NCBI GenBank assembly: GCA_000827205.1
Contig: KN832559.1
Span: forward strand, 1,717,794 to 1,741,821
Source of the DNA: Plicaturopsis crispa FD-325 SS-3
Lineage: Eukaryota > Basidiomycota > Agaricomycetes > Amylocorticiales > Amylocorticiaceae
Direction: 5' to 3'
Length of the DNA stretch: 24,028 bases
Below are positions 8,902 to 18,500 of this stretch, in pieces (within the stretch, counting starts at the first letter, position 1; each line of letters begins with the position of its first letter). Position numbers and translations under genes: made by a program. The notes under the pieces were generated by a model, which did no database searches, had not been told where the DNA came from, and saw nothing but the letters and a program-made list of their open reading frames with translations.

Positions 8902-11900
8902 ATGAACCAGAACGAGAACAAAGGATTGACATTACTTGCACTAGGTGTGTCCGTTCATGTCTCGCAGTCCCATGTATTACTGACTTCTGGTCGGCACCCA
9001 GACGGCGGCGGGACACGGGGCTTATCCGAGCTCATCATCCTGAAGACGATCATGCATCGTATCCAGATGAAGGATAAACTCCCAGTGATGCCGCGCCCCT
9101 GCGAGCGATTTGACATGATTGCGGGTACGGGCACTGGAGGGTATGTGACTATGTCCCATGCATTGATTGCAAATTATTGCTGAGTTCCTTTTGGTCAGAC
9201 TGATTGCCCTTATGCTCGGAAAGCTTCGGCTCACCATTGATGAGGCCATCACCTGCTACAATGAGCTTATAGAAAAGGTCTTTTCCAGTGTCAAGTTGCG
9301 GAACGCAAGTGGTAGCATTTTGAAGGCAACTAAACTTGAGGAAGCACTCAAGGATATTGTCAAGCGTTACTCAAAGAATCAGGATGCAGACACTCTCATG
9401 ATTGATCCTGAAGCTGAGGATGAACTTTGCAAAGTGTATGTCCTAGGCATCATGAATGTAGTCATGAGTTGAGTTAATAAATTGTTCTTTAGGTTTGTCT
9501 GCACCTTGCTTCCTGCAAGCATGGGTCTCCCTGTGCAGCTTCGCACTTACAATCATGGAAACGAGCCTTCTGTTCATTGTACAATATGGCAGGCAGCTCG
9601 TGCTACATCAGCCACTATAGGTCTTTTCAAGGAACTCAAAATGGTCTCAAATGGCATCACAGTGTCATATGTAGATGCAGGCACTGGCTTCAACAACCCC
9701 ACAGCAGAGTTGTTGAAAGAAGCGAATTCCATGTTTCCCTCCCAATTTGTTGCTTGCATTGTCAGCATTGGGGCTGGGCAGGTGCATAGAGCTGTTGCAC
9801 CTAAGCCTAGAGCTTTTTTCCAGAAGGAAATGATGCCTACTAGCCTTGTAGACACTATGACTGCCATTGCTTCTGACTGTGAAAAAATTGCACAGGATGT
9901 TGCAGGTCGATTTTTAGAGGAAGACAATGTGTATTTCCGCTTCAATGTGGATCAAGGGCTACAGAACATTACAGTGGCACAATGGGAGAAGATGGGGGAG
10001 ATCAAGGCTCATACAGAGCAGTATCTTTTAGGATTTGAGGTTAGGCAGAAGCTGGATGCTGCAGTGACAGCTTTATCTGACAAAAAGGGAAAGATGTCTA
10101 CTTCAGCTATTAGTGAGTTTGTTTTGATATGGGCACTGAACTTTGCACTGAACGTATATATGTTCATTCTAGGTGGCAGAGCACAACCAAAGCCTATCAG
10201 AACACAATTTGGCCGCAAATGTCCTCCTCCATCAAACCTTTTCATTGGAAGGGATGGTATTCTGGAACAACTGCATGCTTATTTTGCTGCAGACTCAATG
10301 GCAAGAAAGCGAGTTGCAGTACTGCATGGCCTTGGTGGATCTGGAAAAAGCCAAATTGCATATAAATTCATATCAGAATGTGAAAAGGAAAATTGGTAAG
10401 TGATTTTTTTGGATGCAGCCAATGCGTGGGGCTTATGTTCCGAAAGTTTCCACTTTGTGTTTTATATAGATGCTTCTACAGTGAATGCAATTGTATCACA
10501 TCTGGAAAATATTGTTCTTGATGCAGGAGCGGGGAAATCAGCAAAAGAGGCCATTGAATGGATCTCAGGACAAACCAAAAAATGGTTGATGGTGTTCGAC
10601 AATGCAGATGATCCAGATATTAATCTCTTTGACTATATCCCATCTTGCTCTCGTGGTTGCATTCTTATCACTTCTAGAAACCCAGAGATGAAGGCTTACA
10701 CCCATCCAGAGGATCCAAAGGCCATTATACCTGTGTCTAACATGCTGGAAAATGATGCAATAAAGCTACTGCTCAACAGAGCCAACCTTGAAAAGAATGA
10801 TGACAATCAAAGGCATGCACAAGTTATAGTTAGGGTGTGTGGTCTCAATTTTCTTCTATATGATGATACTTACTGTGCTATAGGCATTAGATTGTTTAGC
10901 TCTTGCTGTCACCCAAGCTGGTGCATATGTCTCCAATCACAGAAATATCAAGGAGTATATGGAGATCTACCAAACGGAGTATAACAAGCTTCTCAGCTAT
11001 CAAGGCAAACAAAGCACTGATAATTATAAAAGAAGTGTATATGCCACTTGGCAGATCAGCTTTGATAAGCTGAGCGCCCCAGCCCAAATGTTTTTGCAGC
11101 TTTGTGCCTTTCTGCATCATCAGAATATCTTGAAGGGGATCTTTGAAAGAGCCGCACTCAACACAGCTGAGCAAGATTATGAAAGCCCAACTGCATCCAA
11201 TTTTTTGAACCATTTCATGATCAAGCCCAAAAATCATTGGAGTGGTTATGACTTCTCAAAGATGCTTCAAGAAATTTTATCATATTCCCTAATTGACTTG
11301 TTTGAAGATGCAATTTCAATTCATGCATTGGTACACAAGTATGCAAGCTTTACAATTAAAGAGAATGATTATGAAATGACACATATGGCTGCTATCCAAA
11401 TACTTTCTCAGTCAATTACTCCAGTCTATGATAGCAAAGATTACACTTTCTGTATGATGATTACATCTCATGTTGAGGAAGCCTGCAAAGCATTGGAACT
11501 TAGTGATCTGTCATTAAATCAAATTGAACATTTCTACTTTGTATATGCAACAGCCGGCCACTGGAAGCAAGCACAATCAATGGCCATGCTTGCAGTTGAG
11601 AGCTCTGAGCATTTGTTTGGATTGAAACATCCCAGGACCTTGAACAATGGTAACAGTCTAGCAGACACATACACACACCTTGGGAATTTTTCAAAGGCTG
11701 AAGAACTTCAAGATACTATAATCAGTGCCCAAAGTGAAGTCTTGGGAGAAGAGCATCCACATACCCTCTCAAGCATGGGGAATCTAGCAGTAACATACCA
11801 TCATCAGGGTCGTTTAAAGGATGCAGAGAAATTAGAACTTACAGTAATGCATGCTAGCAAAAAGGCTTTGGGAGAAGAGCATTCAGGCACCCTCATGAGC

Positions 11901-13610
11901 ATGACAAATCTAGCCTCAACATATCGCGATCAGGGTCAATGGAAAGAAGCAGAAAACATAGAACTTTTTGTGATGGATGCTAGAAAAAAAATGCATGGTG
12001 AAGAGCATCCACAGACTCTTCGGATTATGGGGAATCTGGCAATGACATATCGTCAGCAAGGAAAATGGAAAGAGGCAGAGAGGCTGGAACTTGTGGTATT
12101 GGAAGTTCGAAAGAGAGTTCTGGGTGAGGAGCATCCAGAAACCCTCAATAGCATGGCAAACCTGGCAAAAACATATTCTGCTCAAGGCCAGTGGAAACAG
12201 GCAGAGGAGTTGCAACTTGCAGAGATAAAGGCCACAAAAAGACTCTTTGGTGAAGAACATCCTGAGACTCTCAAAGGCATTGGAAATCTAGCAGTGACAT
12301 ATATTTATCAGGGTCGGCTGAAAGAGGCAGAAGAACTTGAACTTGCAGTCATGCATGCTACAAAAAGGGTTTCAGGACAGACACATCTAAGCACACTCAT
12401 GAGCATGGCAAATCTGGCTGTAATATATGGACAGCTGGGCAAGTTACAAGAAGCAGTAGATATGCAGATTGCAGTAATTGAGAATCGAAAAATCCTCCTG
12501 GGAGAAGAACATCCAGACACTCTGACAAGCATGGCAAATCTAGCAAGAACATATGATGCACAGGGTCAGTTAGAAGAAGCAGAGACACTGGATGTGAAGG
12601 TATTGGAAGCCAGAAAGAGACTCCTTGGTGAAGAGCATCCAGCCACGATAGAAAGCATGGGAAATCTTGCCGCAACATATCTGAGCCAGGGTAGACTAGA
12701 AAAGGCAGAGAAACTTCAACTTGATATGATGCATGCTAGCCAAAAAGCATATGGAGAAGGTCATCCTGTCACCCTCTTAAGCAAGGGAAATCTGGCAGTA
12801 ACATATGATTCTCAGGGCCGGTTGAAAGATGCAGAGGAACTGCAGCTGTCTGTGATGCATGAGAGCAAGACAGTTGTTGGAAAAGATCATCCACATACTA
12901 TTTCAAGCATGGGAAATCTAGCAGCAATATATCATAAGCAAGGTCGGCTAACAGAGGCAGAGGAACTGTGCCTTGCTGTGATGCATGCTAGGGTAAAAGT
13001 CCTAGGAGAAACTCATTCACACACCATTACAAGCATGCAACTATTGGCAAATATATATGGAGCGCAAGGCCAGCTGCAAAAAAAAGAAGAGCTAGAGTTC
13101 AAGGTTATGCAGACTCTCAAAGAAATGCATGGAGAAGATAATCCACAAACCCTGAAAAGCATGCAAAATTTGGCAGCCACATATAAAAGTCAAGGCCGGC
13201 TAGATGAAGCGGGACAGCTGCATACTCTTGTCATGCACATTAGCACAAAAGTGCTAGGTGAAGAACATCAATACACACTTCAAAGTATGATAGATCTAGC
13301 AAACATATATATGGAGCAGGGCCAGGCAAAAAATGCAGAAGAGCTGTATCTCAAATTCATCCCTATTCAAAAGAAAGTGTTTGGAGAAGACCATGTCTTG
13401 ACCCTGGCAAGTTTGGGAAATCTAACTGTAATATATGGTGTACAAGATAAACTGGAAGAGGCTGCTAAAGTAGGACTAGAAGTGGTTGATGGTAGGAAGA
13501 GAATTTTGGGAGAAGATCACCCCTCAACATTAAGAGCTATTCAACATTTGGCAATAATATATATGAAGCAGATGAGTATGGAAGAGGCTAGGGAACTACA
13601 TGCACTTTAA
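8902..13610 (+). CDS. NLR-like receptor: patatin, NB-ARC ATPase and TPR array (7 exons)
   Basis: Exons: 8902-8944, 9002-9140, 9199-9435, 9493-10112, 10173-10395, 10447-10834 and 10884-13610. All introns are 49-60 nt, and the junctions rebuild a 4377-nt frame (1458 aa). N-terminal patatin-like phospholipase domain (about 8-300): oxyanion-hole DGGGTRG (15-21) and catalytic-type Asp in YVDAGTG (D201). The nucleophile elbow reads GTGTGG (56-61), with Gly58 where active patatins have Ser. NB-ARC: P-loop GLGGSGKS (399-406), Walker B region VFDNADD (D472), LITSRN (R498), a CLALAVTQAGAY motif and an MHD-like SIHALVH (695-701). C-terminal superstructure: 16 kinesin-light-chain-type TPRs of 42 residues (796-1458). 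Fungal proteins of this design are thought to sense non-self and trigger defence or cell death. GC content falls after exon 2. The intron 5 acceptor (AAAG at 10446) is the least certain junction; the alternatives I tested bring in a stop or the wrong frame. Confidence 0.94.
11619..13607 (+). repeat. In-frame array of 126-bp units encoding 16 TPRs
   Basis: Fifteen complete 42-codon units and a final 33-codon partial unit are contiguous with no indel. The unit consensus begins GEEHPxTL, continues SMxNLAxTY, then QGRLxEAExL, and ends VMxAxKxxL. At the DNA level the units are clearly diverged from one another, unlike the near-identical repeats of some fungal HET-domain receptors, so this is not a freshly amplified array. 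Two residues right after the conserved T/I-Y differ in every unit. Confidence 0.93.
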
Positions 13611-14094
13611 CTAGTACAAATGCCCTGATTGTGTAGAAAGATTTTCAGATGATTTGTGTAATGATTTAGAATTCCAAAGGAATATATGATTTTTAAGCCA
13701 GATTGTTCATGACCATGATGTAAGGAAGTAGTCTTGTGTACTCTGAGGTGAGTTATTTAAGTTACAAGTCCTGAGTTTACTAAAGTAACTTGTTTATTCA
13801 ATGGGACTTTTGCAATAAAACAGACTCACAATGTTGCACCTTGCAAACTGCAGGAAAAAAATTGTATTGATTGAGTCAAACCATAGTTACGAGTCCTTAG
13901 TTTACTAATGTAACTCGTTTATTTACTGGGGTGTTTGCGGCGAAAAAAAGTTGCAACACTGAACGTTGCATGCCGTGGGAAAAATTGTTTGTAGTCTTAA
14001 AATCGAACCATTACAAAGTTGTAATGCTCAAATCAAACCGCATAAGCTTTCTCGTGAACCACCTAATGAAAATTCTGAACCATAGATCGCAATT
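13611..14094. other. AT-rich 3' flank of the NLR gene with a diverged duplication
   Basis: The NLR 3' UTR begins here; an AATAAA lies at 13814-13819. Two related segments follow one another, about 13755-13885 and 13886-14010. Each opens with an inverted pair (AAGTTAC / GTAACTT in the first, AGTTAC / GTAACT in the second) around a GAGT..TAGTTTACTAA-type core and ends in a TCAAACCA- or TCGAACCA-like box. Such paired hairpin segments may be remnants of a small non-autonomous transposon. No gene is seen. Confidence 0.5.
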
Positions 14095-14172
14095 GTATGC
14101 ATTGAACTGAACCATATGATTTCCAATAATGCTGGAAGGTCGATGGTTCGAATCCCGTTGGTGTTTTTTTTT
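14095..14172 (+). other. tRNA-like / SINE-like Pol III remnant
   Basis: A perfect B-box-like GGTTCGAATCC lies at 14145-14155. Upstream is a 5-bp stem TTCCA / TGGAA (14121-14125 and 14133-14137) closing a 7-nt loop with T at the second position, which would place AAT as anticodon. A run of nine T (14164-14172) could act as a Pol III terminator. The T-stem has two mismatches, the D-arm and A box are hardly visible, and the acceptor ends do not pair. I read this as a decayed tRNA or tRNA-derived short interspersed element, not a working tRNA. Confidence 0.4.
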
Positions 14173-14550
14173 GGCCCCTTTTACTATACATGTTTCTATT
14201 GATGTGATGCTGTGCGGTGTGGGTACTGTGTCCACTGGTGATAGGTAGTTAATTTTCGCTTCAATAAACGGCACCCGTCGTTGTGTATATCTGTTGTAGG
14301 AATTGGGCGCGCACAACGGACGATACGAGCGCGCTAAGGACGGGCGACGCAAGGAGACGAGTAACGGGGGGTAGATATGGTTCAAACTCGCTAGTGTACG
14401 TACATGCGAGAGCTCCAGTATAAGTACAATAGCCAGCGATAAGATAATCAAAAGAGCATATGAATGTGGAGATGAACATATGGTACGGAGTCATTCGTAC
14501 CTTGATACGGATATTCCAACATCTGTCCCCCTCCTATGTTTGAACCGTGG
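14173..14550. other. Spacer without a recognised gene
   Basis: This stretch lies between the tRNA-like remnant and the copia LTR. Minus-strand frames that cross it (146 codons at 14011-14451, 77 codons at 14261-14494) show no domain, and the first runs through the tRNA-like sequence. I see no structured repeat here. Confidence 0.4.
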
Positions 14551-15006
14551 TGTCAGAAACTATAAGTGCGAAGCGGGTCGCGTCTCAGTCGCACTGTAAG
14601 AATAGTGGAATCGACTAAGTATTATGTACCTATAAGTGCGAAGCGGGTCGCGTCTAGTACATGTGTAAGTATCAAATGAAGGTGCAGTAGGTATAACACA
14701 ACATACCTCAGTCGCACTGTAAGAATAGTGGAATCGACTGAGGAAAAGAAAGGAGAAACAATGTCTGAACGTGTCCATGAAAAAGCGTGGGAATAAAGTC
14801 CAAAGCCCCTAACATCCCAGGAATAAGTCGCAGGAATAATGATGTTTGGGGGACCGAGTAGAAAGGCTAGCTCGGTGCCCCAAAGGTCATCGATCATGTG
14901 ACATGTGGCTGAAACGTCCGTGGGTTCAATTCCCCCTGCAGGAAAACGTTTTCCCAAGTGGACACCGGATGTGCGCGGGCACTCCTATTCACGTCCAGTT
15001 TTGACA
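14551..15006 (-). repeat. 3' LTR of the copia element (456 bp)
   Basis: Read on the element's sense (minus) strand, the LTR begins TGTCAAAACT at 15006 and ends GTTTCTGACA at 14551, an imperfect inverted end pair of the TG..CA type. A purine-rich AGTGGGAG lies immediately upstream (15014-15007) and fits the polypurine tract. The polyprotein frame ends inside the LTR at 14985. Two motifs are each duplicated exactly: a 25-nt one at 14561-14585 and 14631-14655, and a 33-nt one at 14584-14616 and 14707-14739. A tRNA-like GGTTCAATTCC box occurs near 14923-14933. The flank before 14551 is CGTGG; the other end is lost. Confidence 0.85.
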
Positions 15007-16354
15007 CTCCCACTCGAGCGCAGCCGGAGTCCCATAGCCTTGGAAAATTTCCAGTGCTTGTCAGGAGCGAGCGCCTTAGTGAGAACGTCTGCAACCATGT
15101 CGCCAGTCGGAACGTAGCGAACAACGGCTTCACCACGAGCAACCAGATCATCGCGCACAAAGTGGTACTTCCGCTGAATGTGCTTGGTACGTGCGCGATA
15201 CTGAGGTTCCTTGCTGAGGATGATGGCCGCCTGGTTGTCGCAGAGGAGCTCGTGGGTTTCTTCTGCGAGTGCCCAATCTCGTCGAAGAAAGTGCGGAGCC
15301 AGGCCAGATGCTGACCGGCATTGCTGAGGCCGATGTACTCGGACTCAGTGGTAGAAAGAGCGACCATGGGCTGGCGTTTGCTAGACCATCCGATGGCACC
15401 GCCGTTGCTGATGAAGACGTAGCCCGAGGTAGAGCGTGAGGTGTCTGGATCGCAGGACCAGCTGGCGTCTGTGTAACCGTGGAAGTCCATGTCCATGGAG
15501 ATGTCGTCGCCGTTGAAGCACAGTTCCATCTCCCGTGTGGTTTTGAGATAGCGTAGACAGCGCTTGGCCGCCTTCCAGTGGCAGAGCTTGGGAGCGGCAG
15601 AGTAGCGGCCTAAAACTCCCACAACATAAGCAATGTCAGGTCGTGTCCCGAGCATGGCGTACATGAGAGACCCGATGACAGTAGCGTACGAGACCCGATG
15701 ACCGTCGATGACCATCTCAAGGATTGTCGTGTTGTCAGTTGGGTCGTCAGCAGAAAGCTTCTCGTTGTGTGCCATAGGAGTGTATTGTGGTTTGCCGCCA
15801 GACATGCCACAGCGCTCGACGATGGTGTCGATGTACTGAGTCTGGGAGAGGGAGATGGTGCGATTTTCACGGTCGCGACGGATGGCAATCCCGAGGATGT
15901 AGGATGCAGCGCCTAGGTCACGCATCTTGAACGCCGCAGATAGCTTGTCCTTGATGGTCTTCATGAAGGCCTTGGACGTAGCGGCGAGGAGCAGATCATC
16001 GACGTAGACGACGAGGAAGCAGAGGTTGCCCTTGTCGTCCTTGAAAACGTAGAGGCACGTCTCTGCGTCGAGACGGGTGAAACCCAGCTCACCAAGCTTG
16101 CGATCCAGTGTGCGGTTCCAAGTGCGTCCGGCCTGCTTGAGGCCGTAAAGGGAGCGCTTGAGACGCCAGCAGTAACCATCAGGAATGGCGACACCTTCAG
16201 GAGGGTGCATGTAAATATCCTCTTCGAGCTGACCATTGAGGTACGCCGTTGAGACGTCCATCTGATCGAGTTCCAAGTCGTATTTGGCTGCGAGAGCGAG
16301 GATGATGCGGATAGACTCGAGGTTGGCGACGGGAGCAAAGACCTCTTTGTACAT
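14985..16354 (-). pseudogene. Ty1/copia pol fragment: reverse transcriptase and RNase H, frameshifted
   Basis: The fragment begins within the reverse transcriptase at YKEVFAPVANLESIR and contains LDQMDVSTAYLNGQLEEDIYM-type sequence, SLYGLKQAGRTWN and the catalytic YVDD (16006-15995). RNase H follows, with YTDASWS and STTESEYIGLS. Near 15249 one base is missing. Upstream of this point the frame reads QKKPTSSSATT; downstream the normal C-terminal part resumes in another frame, from LLCDNQAAIILS through ADVLTKALAPDKHW to a stop at 14985. Gag, protease, integrase and the 5' LTR are absent; similarity stops abruptly at about 16355. The element cannot move on its own. Relatives would insert by an RNA intermediate packaged in virus-like particles. 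Confidence 0.93.
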
Positions 16355-16679
16355 CAGGAAAAATCTTTTTAGTCATTTGGTGCTATATGGCGCTATAAGT
16401 GCCCATATAGCTGCTATAGTGTCAAAAGCCACTATAGACAAGTGCCTATTATATAACAACAAATTTTTGGCCGTTTACAGCTATGGGCTCTTATAGCTGG
16501 TATAGCTGTGCTAAATTTCAGACATTTTGGGTGCTTTCTCAGGTATTGCAGCTATAGGAACTATAAGAGCCAGATAATTTGTTTGAACCAATTTATTCAC
16601 AATCACTAAATAATCACAAGATACGACAACAAATGCGAGGTTAAATCTAACTTCCCCCATAAACAATATGCAGAGTGTA
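16355..16679. other. AT-rich junction segment with GCTATA motifs and an inverted repeat
   Basis: CTATA/TATAG motifs recur about a dozen times between 16390 and 16570. A perfect 11-bp inverted pair GGCTCTTATAG / CTATAAGAGCC lies at 16486-16496 and 16561-16571. Inside it sits a second pair, TATAGCTG (16501-16508) and CAGCTATA (16549-16556). The segment begins exactly where copia similarity stops, so it may belong to another small element inserted there. No gene. Confidence 0.5.
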
Positions 16680-17000
16680 ATCTACATCCCCTCACACTAG
16701 CAAGGTGGTGGTTGAAACACCAGTACTTGTACAGGAATCATAACTTGGTACAGTAAGTAATGCAAATGCGAATTGCAATTTTACCAGTATGTTACTGGAA
16801 AGTAAATTGCTGTCTGCATTATAATGCCTATCTGAGAATCCAACTGCCACAGATTCAGCCGGCTTTTCGAGGTTCACTGCTGGAAATCATGTGACTATAA
16901 CCTTCTAGCTCAATTTGCCCAATCCTGCCACATACAGCTGGCATCGGAATCGCCGTGCCTCGAGGCTCACAAGATGCGTAATGAAAATCTATATTTGCGC
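16680..17000 (+). repeat. Left inverted end of the foldback-like element
   Basis: Reading inward, this end contains GTTGAAAC, the 24-bp block at 16764-16787, GTTACTGG, GCTGTCTGCATTATAATGC and CGTGCCTCGAGGCTCAC. All of these have reversed counterparts in 20590-21035. Similarity outside the 24-bp block is partial, roughly two thirds by eye. Confidence 0.65.
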
Positions 17001-18190
17001 ACTAAAAGGTCCGAAAATTCAAACTGACAAGAATCTCCCTACTGCTGGCTAGCCAATCCAAAAGCTCAGAAAAAAGCCCCCAGCCTAAAAGAAATACAAT
17101 AAAAAAGCCATATGGCCCCCAGTTACCGGCACGAAGACGAACAACATCCCCCCGAGGAGTTGTTCCCCCGAAGGGCCTCCTTAGAGGGTTGGCCGAAGGA
17201 CGACTAGGGCGGGGCATGTACGAAAATTCGAAAGTGAAAAAAAAATGTCGACACGCGGCGAAGGGGCCCGTGCAAGCGGGCGGGGGTCTGGCGCATGCGG
17301 GAACAGCCGAACACCGCGGAAGGACAAGCCTAAAAACAAAAATGTCAGTCAAATATATAAACCACCCGTCCTCTGTACAACCACATCCTACAACCTCACA
17401 CAGGGCCTTTGCTAGACCCAACGGAGGTTGTGGCCACAGCTGACAGGGACAGGACACGTAACGAAAAGGCTCACATCACTGTCTTCTGCTTTGCTTCTGC
17501 ACGGGTGCTGCAATGAGAACACGAGGGGAGCGAAGGGCCAACGAGGGCAGGTGCGTTGGACGTGCATGGTCGTGCGGGGCGAACGCGCACACACGGAAGG
17601 CAAGCACGGGTGCCTCTCTGTACGCGTAGAGCGCGGGCACGCATGTGCGAAGTGTTGCGTGGATGGGCAGCGCGCTTCCGTGGACACGCAAGGAGGAGGC
17701 ATCGCCGTGCGCGGTACTGCTGGGAGGTGACAGGAATGGGTAGTGCGACAGCGCGCTGCTGCCGACGCATAAGGCGGTGGAGCGGATGCGCGGAGCTGCT
17801 GGGCGGTGACGTAGACGTGCAAGGATCCGGCCGCCGCCGCACGCGATGCTGCTATGGAAGATCTGGGTGGTGACGTGGATGGCCGGCGCGACAGCGTACT
17901 GCTGTGGACGCGCGAGGTGGCGGCGCGGAGTCGCGTGGTCCTACTACGGGGATGGAGGGGTGCCGTGAGTGGGTGGCGCACCTGCGCGTACACAGGGGAA
18001 GGTGTTGAATAATGGGGTGGGGATGTGAACGGTTGGCGCGCAGCGCGCCGTGTGACAACCACTGCCTGCGTTGTGGCCACTGCGACCACCTGCTACAGCT
18101 CACAGAGCCTGGAGAGACCCCGCAGACAAAGGAGGGCGGGGTCGTGGGTGTATTCGGATGTGAGTAAGACGGCGGGGTGGTCCATCGTTG
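17001..18190. other. Interior of the foldback-like element, left arm: GC-rich degenerate repeats, no gene
   Basis: From about 17500 the DNA is GC-rich. A degenerate unit containing CTGGG(A/C/T)GGTGAC recurs at about 17720, 17800 and 17863, each time followed by a GCGACAGCG..CTGCTG-type segment, giving a period of about 64-79 bp. Long frames on both strands (for example 17412-18089, minus) are low-complexity Arg/Ser/Pro/Thr sequence of the kind GC-rich repeats give by chance. Confidence 0.5.
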
Positions 18191-18191
18191 T

Positions 18192-18500
18192 GTGACGTGG
18201 CCTGGAAAAAGTTCGTTAGCGCGTCTTTCAACGGTTAGAATAACAAAAAAAGACTCACAGGAGCGAGGAGAGATCAGAAATACACCCCCTGCAAGTTTGC
18301 AGGGGGTGGGCCCACGCCGTTGCGCAGATCGACTTGGGGGGAAGAGGATTGTGCTGGGTCAGTGACGTGGCCTGTAAAATGGTTGTTAGCGTGTTCGTTA
18401 ACGGTTAAAAACAAAAGAAAAGCTTACATTATGAAGAAAACGATAAAACGGCACCCCCTGCGAGTTTGCAGGGGGTGGGCCGGCGTAGACGCGTCGATGG
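18192..18500 (+). repeat. Two direct copies of a ~140-bp segment, each with a 26-nt hairpin
   Basis: Each copy opens with GTGACGTGGCCTG (18192 and 18362), continues with GTTAGCG..AACGGTTA and an A-rich stretch, and ends in a perfect 10-bp hairpin CACCCCCTGC / GCAGGGGGTG (18283-18308 and 18452-18477) with a 6-nt loop (AAGTTT or GAGTTT). The offset is 169-170 bp. A third copy lies in inverted orientation at about 19420-19540. Confidence 0.85.

Larger units (their letters stand above)
14551..16354 (-). mobile_element. 5'-truncated Ty1/copia LTR retrotransposon
   Basis: It comprises the pol fragment and its 3' LTR in the expected order, with a polypurine tract between them. About 1.8 kb remains of an element normally near 5 kb. 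The truncation point at 16355 adjoins AT-rich palindromic DNA, which may mark a later insertion or a deletion breakpoint. The LTR's relative at 1-379 is in the same orientation but much diverged, so the family has been present for a long time. Confidence 0.88.

Noticed and set aside
14095-14172. Functional tRNA-Ile(AAT)
   Set aside because: The T-stem has mismatches, the acceptor stem does not pair and the D-arm is not recognisable.
17412-18089. 225-codon minus-strand frame
   Set aside because: Low-complexity Ser/Arg/Pro/Thr translation of degenerate GC-rich repeats; no domain or splice logic.
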